Below, one piece after another: positions 14,559 to 23,700 of a stretch of DNA of 33,491 bases. The DNA is from Candidatus Sulfopaludibacter sp. SbA3. GTDB taxonomy: Bacteria > Acidobacteriota > Terriglobia > 20CM-2-55-15. Where the stretch lies: contig CAMBFR010000039.1 of NCBI GenBank assembly GCA_945865815.1, positions 1 through 33,491 of the forward strand. The letters run 5' to 3'. The notes beneath the pieces are model-generated. The model saw only the letters and a program-made list of their open reading frames with translations. It had not been told where the DNA came from and did no database searches. Within the stretch, counting starts at the first letter, position 1, and each line of letters begins with the position of its first letter. The translations under genes were made by a program, and so were the position numbers.

Positions 14559-17384
14559 ATGTCTTTACAACCCGGAACTAAACTCGGACCGTATGAAATC
14601 CTTGCCCAGATCGGCGCCGGCGGGATGGGAGAAGTCTATAAGGCGGCCGATGCGCGTCTGAACCGCACGGTGGCCGTCAAGATACTTCCTCAGCATTTTT
14701 CGGAGCAGCCGGAAATGAAGCAGCGCTTTGTCCGCGAGGCGCAGACCATTGCCGGCCTGAATCATCCCAACATCTGTACGGTCTACGATGTCGGCCGGCA
14801 GGACGGCATCGACTTCATCGTGATGGAGTACCTCGAAGGCGAAACGCTCGCCCAGCGGCTCGGCCGTGGAGCCCTGCCGTTCGACGATACCCTGAGAGTC
14901 GCCATCGCGATAGCAGATGCGCTGGATAAGGCCCATGGGCAGGGAGTCACGCATCGGGACCTCAAGCCGGGCAACATCATGCTGACGCCTAGCGGAGCCA
15001 AGCTCCTGGATTTTGGACTCGCGAAACTCGCGCACCCCGCGCCCAGCGCCGGGTCGATGACGGCCTCCGGCGTCAACAAGACCGCTCCCGGGACGATCCT
15101 CGGCACGCTGCAGTACATGGCGCCCGAACAGTTGGAAGGCCAGGAGGCGGACGCGCGTACGGACATCTTTGCATTCGGCGCGGTCCTGTACGAGACGTTG
15201 ACCGGACGGAAGGCGTTTGAAGGAAGAAGCCAGGCTCTGCTGATCGCCTCCATTGTGTCTTTCAATCCCGAACCTCCGTCGAAATCGCAGCCCAAAGTGC
15301 CGGCGGCGCTCGACTACCTTGTGAAACGATGTCTGGCAAAGGATCCCGAACAGCGCCTGCAAACGGCGTGCGATCTTGTGGCTCAGCTCCAGTGGATTGC
15401 GGGGGGCGGCGCGGACCTGGCCGCTATGCCTCTTCCAGCCGCGGCTCCGCGGAGGCGGACGGCCACGCCGGCGCGCGCCGCGCTCGCGATCGTTCTGCTG
15501 GTTGTGGCCGCGCTCGCCATACTCGCCTTCCGGTCCTTTCAAAGTCCGCCTGTGGGCGAGGAAACCCGGTTCCTCGTCAGCGTGCCGGATATGCCTGTGC
15601 CCGAAGCGGTCTCGATTTCGCCCGACGGTCGCTGGATCGCCTATTCAGGCCGCGATACCGCATCGACATCCGTATTTGTCCGGCCAATGGGATCGGAAGC
15701 ATCGCAGAAACTGGTCGGAACCGAAGGCGCCGGCCGGCTGTTCTGGTCGCCCGACAGCCGCTGGATTGCGTTCTTTGCCGGCGGCACGCTCAAGCGGGTG
15801 GAGGCGATCGGCGGGCCGCCGCAAAGCATCTGTGAGACGGCGGATCTGCTTGGCGGCGCCTGGAACGCGGAAGGCGTCATTGTTTTCGCTTCGAGCAAAG
15901 GATTACAGCGCGTGCTGGCCGCCGGCGGCGAGCCCACGCCGATCGAGATCGCGGCATCCGGCGAAGCCGGGGACAATGCCGACAGCGCCGGCAGCCCGCC
16001 TCAAAGTGGAAACACACCGCGTGAACCGTTCTTCCTGCCCGATGGACGGCATTTCCTGTACCTTGCGGGTGCCGCAATTTTTGCCGGTGAGCTCGATTCG
16101 AACGAGACGACGCGTTTGGTGACCGCCGAGTCCAACGCGGCGTACGCCGAGCCAGGCTACCTTCTGTTCCACCGCGAAGGCACGCTGTACGCCCAGTCTT
16201 TCGATCCAGACAGTCTGGAGCTCTCGGGAGAAGCCATTCGCATCGCCGATAAGATTCCATACAGTACGACAGGCGCGGCCGCTTTCTCAGCGTCGCAAAC
16301 CGGCGTACTCCTTTTCAGGAACAATCCGCAGCTTCAGGCGGGCGCCGCCGCGACCGGCGCCATTCTGAACGCGCCGTTGGTCTGGGTGGACCGCTCCGGA
16401 ACGAGGATCGAGCAGGCGGCAGCGCCGGCCGGCTGGGCCGGGCTGAATCTTTCTCCGGATGGCAAGTGGACGGCGGTTCACCGTCATGACGGAAACGGCG
16501 GCGACATCTGGAATTTCGAGGCGGGATCGGACACGCCGTCGAGGTTCACCTTCGACGCCACTCAGGACAACTCCATGCCTGTCTGGTCCCCCGATGGGAG
16601 GCGCATTGCGTTCGCCTCCAGACGGAATGGCAAGTGGGGTCTCTACGTGAAGATCGCGGACAACACGCGCGCCGAAGAGCTGGTGATCGAATCGGAACTC
16701 GCCACCATGCCGATGAGCTGGTCGAACGACCGTTTGGTCTACTGGACGAGCGATCCCAAGACGGCCGGCGATGTGTGGAGCGTGGCCCTTAGCCCCGCAG
16801 CCGGCGACAAGAACGCGAGTCCGGTTCTCGAGACACCGGCCGATGAGCGCAACCCTCAGGTTTCGCCCGATGGAAAATGGCTGGCTTACAGTTCCAACGA
16901 GAGCGGCCGAAGCGAAATTTATATCCGGCCTTTTCCGGAAGGTCCGGGGAAAATCCAGGTTTCCGTGAACGGCGGCGTGTTTCCGCGATGGCGTGGCGAC
17001 GGGAGGGAGCTGTACTTCCTGAGTCTCGTATCGCTGGGCGCCATGATGCAGTCTGAAATCCGTGTGGCCGGATCATCCGTGCAGCGGGACGTTCCGCGCA
17101 TGCTGTTCCAGCCGATCAACGTCAACGGCTTTCACTCCGCGGGGCCGTATCATGCCTATGCCGTCTCCGGCAACGGCCAGCGGTTTCTGATCCCGCAGTT
17201 CGCAAACCTTCAGAGCATTCCGGGCGTCGGAGGAGGAGGGGGCGGCGCAACGACGACGGCCGCCATCGCTTCTGTCCTTCCGGCTGTTCTGGCGGACCGG
17301 AACGCGGCCGCATCTTCTTCCGGTACGTCCGCCGCGCCAATCACCGTTGTTTTCAATTGGACCTCGGCGCTGAAAGGGAATTAG
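14559..17384 (+). CDS. Membrane Ser/Thr protein kinase with C-terminal PD40/TolB-like propeller
   Basis: 941 residues. Residues ~12-280 form a complete Hanks kinase domain: Gly loop GAGGMG at 19-24, VAVK with Lys41, Glu60 in helix C, HRDLKPGN with catalytic Asp134, DFG at 151-153 and APE at 188-190. A single membrane span lies at about 305-325, flanked by PRRR on the cytoplasmic side. The remaining ~610 residues are repeated SPDGRWIAYS/SPDSRWIAFF-type blades of a PD40 beta-propeller, placed outside the membrane, and end in ITVVFNWTSALK. The layout suggests a receptor that senses a ligand and phosphorylates cytoplasmic proteins; ligand and targets are unknown. A paralogue follows 2 bases after the stop. 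Confidence 0.93.
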   Translation: MSLQPGTKLGPYEILAQIGAGGMGEVYKAADARLNRTVAVKILPQHFSEQPEMKQRFVREAQTIAGLNHPNICTVYDVGRQDGIDFIVMEYLEGETLAQRLGRGALPFDDTLRVAIAIADALDKAHGQGVTHRDLKPGNIMLTPSGAKLLDFGLAKLAHPAPSAGSMTASGVNKTAPGTILGTLQYMAPEQLEGQEADARTDIFAFGAVLYETLTGRKAFEGRSQALLIASIVSFNPEPPSKSQPKVPAALDYLVKRCLAKDPEQRLQTACDLVAQLQWIAGGGADLAAMPLPAAAPRRRTATPARAALAIVLLVVAALAILAFRSFQSPPVGEETRFLVSVPDMPVPEAVSISPDGRWIAYSGRDTASTSVFVRPMGSEASQKLVGTEGAGRLFWSPDSRWIAFFAGGTLKRVEAIGGPPQSICETADLLGGAWNAEGVIVFASSKGLQRVLAAGGEPTPIEIAASGEAGDNADSAGSPPQSGNTPREPFFLPDGRHFLYLAGAAIFAGELDSNETTRLVTAESNAAYAEPGYLLFHREGTLYAQSFDPDSLELSGEAIRIADKIPYSTTGAAAFSASQTGVLLFRNNPQLQAGAAATGAILNAPLVWVDRSGTRIEQAAAPAGWAGLNLSPDGKWTAVHRHDGNGGDIWNFEAGSDTPSRFTFDATQDNSMPVWSPDGRRIAFASRRNGKWGLYVKIADNTRAEELVIESELATMPMSWSNDRLVYWTSDPKTAGDVWSVALSPAAGDKNASPVLETPADERNPQVSPDGKWLAYSSNESGRSEIYIRPFPEGPGKIQVSVNGGVFPRWRGDGRELYFLSLVSLGAMMQSEIRVAGSSVQRDVPRMLFQPINVNGFHSAGPYHAYAVSGNGQRFLIPQFANLQSIPGVGGGGGGATTTAAIASVLPAVLADRNAAASSSGTSAAPITVVFNWTSALKGN

Positions 17385-17386
17385 TG

Positions 17387-20188
17387 ATGCTTGAATCCGG
17401 TACGAAGCTTGGCCCGTACGAAATTCTTTCGCCGCTGCCCGCGTCGCGCGCTGGTGAAGCATACAAAGCGTCGGACTCCCGGCGGAACCGCTCCGTCGTG
17501 GTCACCCTGCTTCCGCCGCACGTCTCGGAGCGCGCCGAGGCGGTGGAACGGTTCAAACGCGAGGCGCGGACGATCACGTCACTGAGCCATCCAAACATCT
17601 GCGCTCCAGACGACGTGGGCCATGAGAACGGCACGGACTTCTTCGTGACCGATGACGTGGAAGGTGAAACGCTTGCCCAGCGGCTCGCGCGTAGTCCGCT
17701 CGCGGTGGATGAAGCCTTGAAAGTGGCCATTGCCATCGCGGATGCCCTCGACAAGGCGCACCGGCAGGGCGTGACGCATCGCGGCCTGAATCCCTCCAAT
17801 ATCGTGCTCACGCCGGACGGTCCCAAACTCCTGGATTTCGGACTGGGCAGGGCAACGGCCCTTGAGGCGTTATCGGGTCCGGCCGGTTCCGCATCGTCGC
17901 TGCCAACGCGACCAGCAGGCGCGGCGGGCGCGGCTCTGTCCGCCGTTCCCACTTCCGCCGCGCCGTACCTGGCGCCGGAACAGTGGGAAGGAAGAGAAGG
18001 CGACGCCCGCTCCGATGTCTATGCGGTTGGCGCGGTCCTTTATGAAATGGTCGTGGGAAAGCCGGCTTTCGAGGGCAAGAACCAGGCAATATTGATCGCC
18101 GCGATCGCGACGGTCGATCCGGACCCGGTGTCGAAGGCGACACCGGCGGCTCCAGCACTCGACTACGTCGTCGAGCGCTGCCTGATGAAGGATCCCGCCC
18201 GGCGGATGCAGACCGCGTGGGACCTGATGGGTCAGCTTCAGTGGATTGCCGAAACCAGCACGCCGGTTGGCGTCCCCGCACCCCTCGCGGGACACGGGCG
18301 CAAGCAGGACCGGGCCGTCTGGATCGCGCTTGCCGCCGCCTTGCTGGTGGCCGCAATCCTCGCGCCGTACGCCCTTTCGTCCCTCCGGAGTTCGCCCGAA
18401 CCCGAAGAAGTTCGCTTCGTGGTGTCGAATATGGGCAACGGGCCCGTGCCGTTATCGATTTCCCCCAACGGCCGCTGGATCACCAACAGCCGCGGCGCCC
18501 CGAATCCAGGAGTGGACGGTCTTCTGCTTGGCTCTGTCACACCGCAGGTTCTCATCGGCGACAGTGTCATGTACCAGCCTTTCTGGTCGCCGGACAGCCG
18601 CTCGATGGCGTTTTTCGATCGGGCGGGGAAATTGAAGAAGGCGGAGGTCTCCGGCGGACCTTCTCAGAACATTTGCGACACGCCGAACCTCGCCGGCGGG
18701 ACGTGGAACAGCGACGGCGTGATTCTGTTCTCCGGCGGAGGCGTCATCCAACGCGTGCTCGCCGCGGGCGGACAACCGGCGCCGATCACGGAATTGGACA
18801 AGTCCCAAAAGGAAACCGAACACATCGGGCCATACTTCCTGCCGGATGGCCGCCATTATCTGTACACGGCGGTGTCCGCGGAGGGTTCGGAAAGCGCCAT
18901 CTATGCCGGTTCCCTCGATTCAAAGGAGCGGAAGCGTTTACTCGCCGCGGAGTCCAAGGCGTCCTACGCGGCGCCGGGATACCTGCTGTTCAATCGCGGG
19001 GGCACGGTGTTTGCCCAGCCCTTCGATGCCGGCGCCCTGGAGTTGTCCGGTGAAGCCGTCCGAATCGCGGACGGAGTTCCTGCTTTAACTGTCAGCGCCC
19101 AGACGAGCGTGAACCTGAGCCGCACCGCAAGCTTCGCCGTTTCGCAGGCCGGAGTGTTCGTCTATCGCACCGCGGCGAATGCCGCGGCAGCCGCTCCGGG
19201 AACCAATCTCGTGGATCTGTCGCTCGTGTGGTTCGATCGGTCCGGCAGCCGGATTGGAGCACCGGCCGGAACGCCGGGAGGCTACGCCGGCGTCGACCTT
19301 TCTCCGGACGGAAAGCAGGTCGCGCTTCATCGTCACGAAGGCAACGGCGGCGATAGCTGGCTGTTCGACCTGGCTCTTGGCCGGATGCAACGGCTGACCT
19401 TCGATGCCACCCAGGAAAACACGATGCCCGTCTGGTCACCGGATGGAACCCGCATCGCCTTCGGATCCACCCGTAGCGGCAAGCCCGGATTGTATGTGAA
19501 GCTCGCGGATGGAACCGGCGCGGAAGAATTGATCGTCGAGTCGAGTGGCGTCATGCAGCCGATGAGCTGGTCTCCGGACGGAAAACTCCTGGTTTATGTG
19601 GCCGACGCCGGAGGACCCGACGACGTTTTTGCCGTTCCGCTCAGTGGCGACCGCAAACCGATTCCCATCCTGCAAACGCCGTTCAATGAACAACTCCCTC
19701 AGGTCTCTTCGGACGGGAAATGGCTGGCGTATGCCTCTGACGAAACGGGGCGCAACGAAATCTACGTCAAACCGTTTCCGGAGGGTCCCGGCAAATGGCA
19801 GGTGTCCACCGAAGGCGGGCAGTTTCCCAGATGGCGCGGTGACGGCAAGGAACTGTTTTTTCAACTGGCGCCAAACATAATGGCCGCGGAGATCCGCGTG
19901 ATGGGATCGTCGGTTCAGTCCGGCGTACCGCGCGTGCTGTTCGGTATCAACAACCCGAGCCTCCAGGGGTCGGCCCACAGTACGCCCTACCACCGTTATG
20001 ACGTCTCCGCGGACGGTCAGCGGTTCCTCCTGCCTCAACTCGGGGGCGCCGGCGGTCCAAACGTTGCGGGCGGCCTTGCCGCCACCATCGCAGCGCTGGC
20101 GGATCAAAACGGAGCGGGAACAACCGGCGTCGCTGCGGGCGGCGTTTCGGTCGTGCTCAACTGGACGCGGATGATGACGCAGAAGTAG
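17387..20188 (+). CDS. Pseudokinase paralogue: kinase-like domain, membrane span and propeller
   Basis: 933 residues from ATG 17387 (AAGGGA upstream, 2 bases after the previous stop); a TTG at 17357 is in frame but inside the upstream gene. Architecture matches the preceding kinase: kinase-like domain (~10-275), membrane span near 295-315, PD40 propeller, terminal VVLNWTRMM. Key catalytic residues are lost: the Gly loop reads SPLPASRAGEAY, the ATP lysine is Thr40 (VVVTLL), and the HRD motif is HRG with Gly133 and Asn135 (HRGLNPSN). Helix-C Glu59, DFG (150-152) and APE (196-198) remain. The frame is intact for 2.8 kb, so the protein is probably selected for a non-catalytic role, perhaps as partner or regulator of its neighbour. 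Confidence 0.9.
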   Translation: MLESGTKLGPYEILSPLPASRAGEAYKASDSRRNRSVVVTLLPPHVSERAEAVERFKREARTITSLSHPNICAPDDVGHENGTDFFVTDDVEGETLAQRLARSPLAVDEALKVAIAIADALDKAHRQGVTHRGLNPSNIVLTPDGPKLLDFGLGRATALEALSGPAGSASSLPTRPAGAAGAALSAVPTSAAPYLAPEQWEGREGDARSDVYAVGAVLYEMVVGKPAFEGKNQAILIAAIATVDPDPVSKATPAAPALDYVVERCLMKDPARRMQTAWDLMGQLQWIAETSTPVGVPAPLAGHGRKQDRAVWIALAAALLVAAILAPYALSSLRSSPEPEEVRFVVSNMGNGPVPLSISPNGRWITNSRGAPNPGVDGLLLGSVTPQVLIGDSVMYQPFWSPDSRSMAFFDRAGKLKKAEVSGGPSQNICDTPNLAGGTWNSDGVILFSGGGVIQRVLAAGGQPAPITELDKSQKETEHIGPYFLPDGRHYLYTAVSAEGSESAIYAGSLDSKERKRLLAAESKASYAAPGYLLFNRGGTVFAQPFDAGALELSGEAVRIADGVPALTVSAQTSVNLSRTASFAVSQAGVFVYRTAANAAAAAPGTNLVDLSLVWFDRSGSRIGAPAGTPGGYAGVDLSPDGKQVALHRHEGNGGDSWLFDLALGRMQRLTFDATQENTMPVWSPDGTRIAFGSTRSGKPGLYVKLADGTGAEELIVESSGVMQPMSWSPDGKLLVYVADAGGPDDVFAVPLSGDRKPIPILQTPFNEQLPQVSSDGKWLAYASDETGRNEIYVKPFPEGPGKWQVSTEGGQFPRWRGDGKELFFQLAPNIMAAEIRVMGSSVQSGVPRVLFGINNPSLQGSAHSTPYHRYDVSADGQRFLLPQLGGAGGPNVAGGLAATIAALADQNGAGTTGVAAGGVSVVLNWTRMMTQK

Positions 20189-20304
20189 CCGCCAGCCCTG
20201 CGGGACGTAACCGTTTTCAGGATTTTGCGAATGCCTTGCCGGCCTTGCTCAACAGCTTGAGCCCTTTCGCGATCGGCGAGCGGCCATCACACGGTTTAGA
20301 GCCT

Positions 20305-20607
20305 CTACGACTCGAAGGCCATTCCCGAAATCTTTTCCGTCAGCGGATTGATGACACTCAGCGCTGGAAATCTTCCGACGTAGGCCATCTCTCGAAGCCG
20401 GTCCCAGCTGACGCCCTTCAATGGCGTCTGGAGTCCCTTCCCGCGAAAACTTGCCTTACGCAGCTTGAACTCTCCCGGCTTCTTCCGGTCAGCCAAAGTC
20501 TGGCGGAGGCCTGCCTCAATCAGCTCTCGCAAGGTAGTCCCCTCGGTTGCAGCGACCTTCCTTGCGGCTTCGAGTAGTGCGCCGGAAATCTCTACTGTCG
20601 TCTTCAT
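20305..20607 (-). CDS. VapB-like antitoxin/DUF2191 protein without an adjacent toxin
   Basis: 100 residues from ATG 20607; a second in-frame ATG at 20619 is possible and neither has a ribosome site. The N-terminus MKTTVEISGALLEAARKVAA followed by EGTTLRELIEAGLRQTL is the DNA-binding ribbon-helix/helix fold of VapB-type antitoxins. The middle FRGKGLQTPLKGVSWDRLRE matches the toxin-binding tail that normally ends soon after a YEGR-like motif. Here AYVGR is followed by 20 more residues (FPALSVINPLTEKISGMAFE) that do not resemble the family. A PIN-domain VapC toxin should follow downstream, but only 116 bp remain before the pseudokinase stop and none encode one. It may be a relic or a standalone regulator. 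Confidence 0.65.
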   Translation of the reverse strand: MKTTVEISGALLEAARKVAATEGTTLRELIEAGLRQTLADRKKPGEFKLRKASFRGKGLQTPLKGVSWDRLREMAYVGRFPALSVINPLTEKISGMAFES

Positions 20608-20707
20608 AGGGGGAACCATATCAGAGCCGGCGCAACCGGGCCGTTAGCTTGGTTGCATAAGCTTCGTCGACGACGGGACTCTCCACACCGCAGAATATCG
20701 ACGCTCT

Positions 20708-23700
20708 CTATGGCAGAGGCCCCCGGATCGCGCGTATCCGATTGTTATAGCTATCGGCAACGAAGATGTTGCCTTCGGAATCCACGGCAAGGGCCTGAGG
20801 AAAATAGAACGACGCCGCAATCGCGGGCCCGTTATCTCCGAAGAACCGCTGATCGAAAGAAGTGCTCGCGATGTTCTGAACCTGTCCCGCAGAACTAATT
20901 CGGATCAGCGTATTTCCGTTCTCGAGAATAAAGAGGTTTCCCGAGCGGTCAAAGGTGAGGTCGGTCGGAGAAAACACATCCGACGCGTGCGTCGTGATGG
21001 TTTCGGTGGACAGCGCTATTTTTCGAATGCGTCCGTTGTTGCGATCACAAATGTAAAGGTTGCCGGCGCCGTCGAGAGCGAGGCCCCAGGGACTGTCGAG
21101 TGCCGCCGCAGCCGCCGGTCCGCCATCGCCTGAGAAGCCGGCCGTTCCCGTGCCGGCGATTGTCGTGACGGCGCCATCCGGGGAAATACGCCGGACGCGA
21201 TGCTCGAATTGATCGGAGAAATACGCGTTGCCGGCGGAGTCGACAGCAAGGCCCGTTGCACTTATGAATCTTGCCGGGGTGGGGAAGCCCGCGATAACGG
21301 CGAGCGTTCCCGTGGCGGCCGAGATCTTGAGGATTTGCGAAGCCGCGAGAAGGTAAATGTTGCCGGCCCCATCGAGAGCGACTTCATTTGGCGCTCCGAT
21401 ACTGACGGAGGTTGCCGGACGATCCCCTTCGAGAACGACAGAGAAGACGCCATTGCCGGCAATCGTGGTCATAACGCCGGTCCGTGCGTCGACACGCCTC
21501 AGGCGATTGTTCGAGCCGTCTCCAATCAGCATATTGCCGCCGGAGTCAAAAGCAACTCCGGACGGCCGGCTCAGTGTTGCGGCGGTCGCCGCCTCGCCAT
21601 CGCCAACCGATCCACCGCCGATTCCGGCAAAAACGGAAATCATGCCTGCTCCGGACACGCGATACACGCGTTTATCCAGGCCATCGGTAATGAAAAGATT
21701 GCCGGCCGCGTCGACGGATACCGAGCCCGCCGTCAAGCTGACCGACGTTGCGGGAACGCTTCCCGTGGCCGGCGCTCTCTGGCCTCCTCCTCCTGCCACG
21801 GTCGTGATGATTCCATCGGTATTGATTTTGCGGATTCGCGTCTCTGAAAGATACAAGTTGCCGTCGGCGTCCATGCTGAGGCCATCTGGAGAGGAAAGGG
21901 CCGCGCTTATCGCTGGAATGTTGCTGCCCGATATTCCAAAGGAGCCGGTACCGGCAATAGTGGTGATGATCCCCGTTCCCGCGGCGATCTTCCGAATGCG
22001 TCCGTTGAACTGGTCTGAAAAAAAGACGTCTCCCGCCGGGCTTATCACAATGCCGGCCGGATTCCATATCTGGGCGGAAGTGGCCGGACCACCATCGCCT
22101 GAAAAGCCGGACTGACCGTTGCCGGCAATGGTCGTAATTATTCCCGTGCTCGCGTCGACCTTGCGGATTCGCCGGTTGCCGGAGTCCGAGATATAAAGGT
22201 TATCGGAACGATCAAAAGCAATACCTGAGGGAGACAGGAGGTAGGCGCTCGAAGCGGGACTGCCGTCACCCAGCCGGTCAAATCGGCCGCCGCCCGCGAA
22301 GGTTGTAATGATTCCGGTGACTCGATCCACTCTGCGCACTCGATTGTTGTTCGCGTCGGTAACGAAGAGATTTCCGGCCGCATCGATCGCCAGCGCGCCC
22401 GGTGTGTCCAGTTCCGCCGCGATCGCCAGGCCGAAGTCCCCGGAAAATCCACGTTGACCGCTGCCTGCCACGGTATTGATGGCGCCGCTGACGGGATTGA
22501 CGCGGCGAATCTGGTGGGCATCTCTGTCGGCAATGTACACGGCGCCGGTGGCGTCAATTGCGGTTGCTTTGGGAGAAACGATGTTCGCGGAGGCCGCCGG
22601 CCCGCCATCGCCCGCAAATGTCGTTCCGCCCGCCACAGTCGTGATGTATCCCACCTGCAACGATGTGAGCGGCTGAGGCTGAACAACCAGCGCGGCCTGG
22701 GCAATGCCGCCGCGGTTCTGAATCGTAACCGTCGCTCTGCCGCTTCCGAGCGCAGGCGCCGTGAACGTAATGGTTTCGGTGCTCTGAACCGCCGCGCCGG
22801 AGATCACCGTGCCGCCAATAATGACGACGCTATCCGTTGAGAAGTTGGTTCCGCGGATTGTAATGCGCTCTCCGCCGCGATTGCTGACGGTTTGCGGGCT
22901 CACGCTCGCAATCTGTGGCGCGCCATAACTGAGTTGCCGTGCCCCGAATGCGCCATCCGCAACCACAACCGTTCCATTGGCTGCCGTTGTGAGGCCGCGT
23001 GGTCTGACGAAGGTGTTCTCCTGCGTCACTGTGACGACGACACTTTCGATACGAACAACCAGTTTCAGGCGGCTCGACTCCGTCACGTAAATGTTCTGAC
23101 TCGAATCCACAAGAACACCGGTAGGACTGTTGAAATAAAAAGGCGCGCCAACTGCTGAAGTAACGCCTCTCTTGAAGTCCTCAATACCGGCGCCCCGTGG
23201 CGCTTCCACGCGAACCGTTTCGACGGTGCCGTTTTCCTGCACCCGCCGCAGTACGCCATTGGCCGTGTCCGCGACGATCAGGGAAATAGGCGGGGGCGGT
23301 TCACCGCGGCGTTCGCGCTCGAGTTGCCGAACGGAGCTCTCGGTCTCTATTGCGATTCCAGTCGGAGACCGAAACTGCGCCGCCGTTGCTCTTCCGTCTG
23401 CAAAGCCGGGCACTCCAGGTGTTCCGGCGATGGTTTCGACGGTCCCCGCAGCCGGATTGATCCGGCGAATGGTGTGGTTACCGGTGTCGACTATCCAGAG
23501 ATTCCCGCGAGGATCCAGCGCAATGCCCTGTGGCGTATTGAACTGAGCTTCCATGAGCGGCCCGTCGCGGCTGCCGGGCGTGCCATTCCCCGCCATCGTC
23601 TCAACGGCTCCGGATGCGCCGGGCCTGACCCGCCGCACGACGTGGTTCGCCGAATCCGCCACGTAAAGACTGCCTTCAGCCTGATTGAAAGCAAGGTACG

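Noticed and set aside
17357-17389. TTG start at 17357 for the pseudokinase gene
   Set aside because: It lies inside the preceding kinase gene and has no ribosome site; ATG 17387 follows AAGGGA and matches the paralogue's N-terminus (SGTKLGPYEIL).
14559-20188. The tandem kinases as one gene split by a frameshift
   Set aside because: Each has a complete kinase-like domain, membrane span and propeller, so they are two full paralogues and not halves of one protein.
20189-20304. Search for a VapC toxin downstream of the antitoxin-like gene
   Set aside because: Only 116 bp is available; all frames are short and none shows the PIN-domain start or acidic residues.
20708-22700. Recurring short DNA words that look array-like
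   Set aside because: They are the codons of tandem NHL repeats about 168 bases apart in a continuous frame, with no constant direct repeat or spacer pattern, so this is not a CRISPR array.
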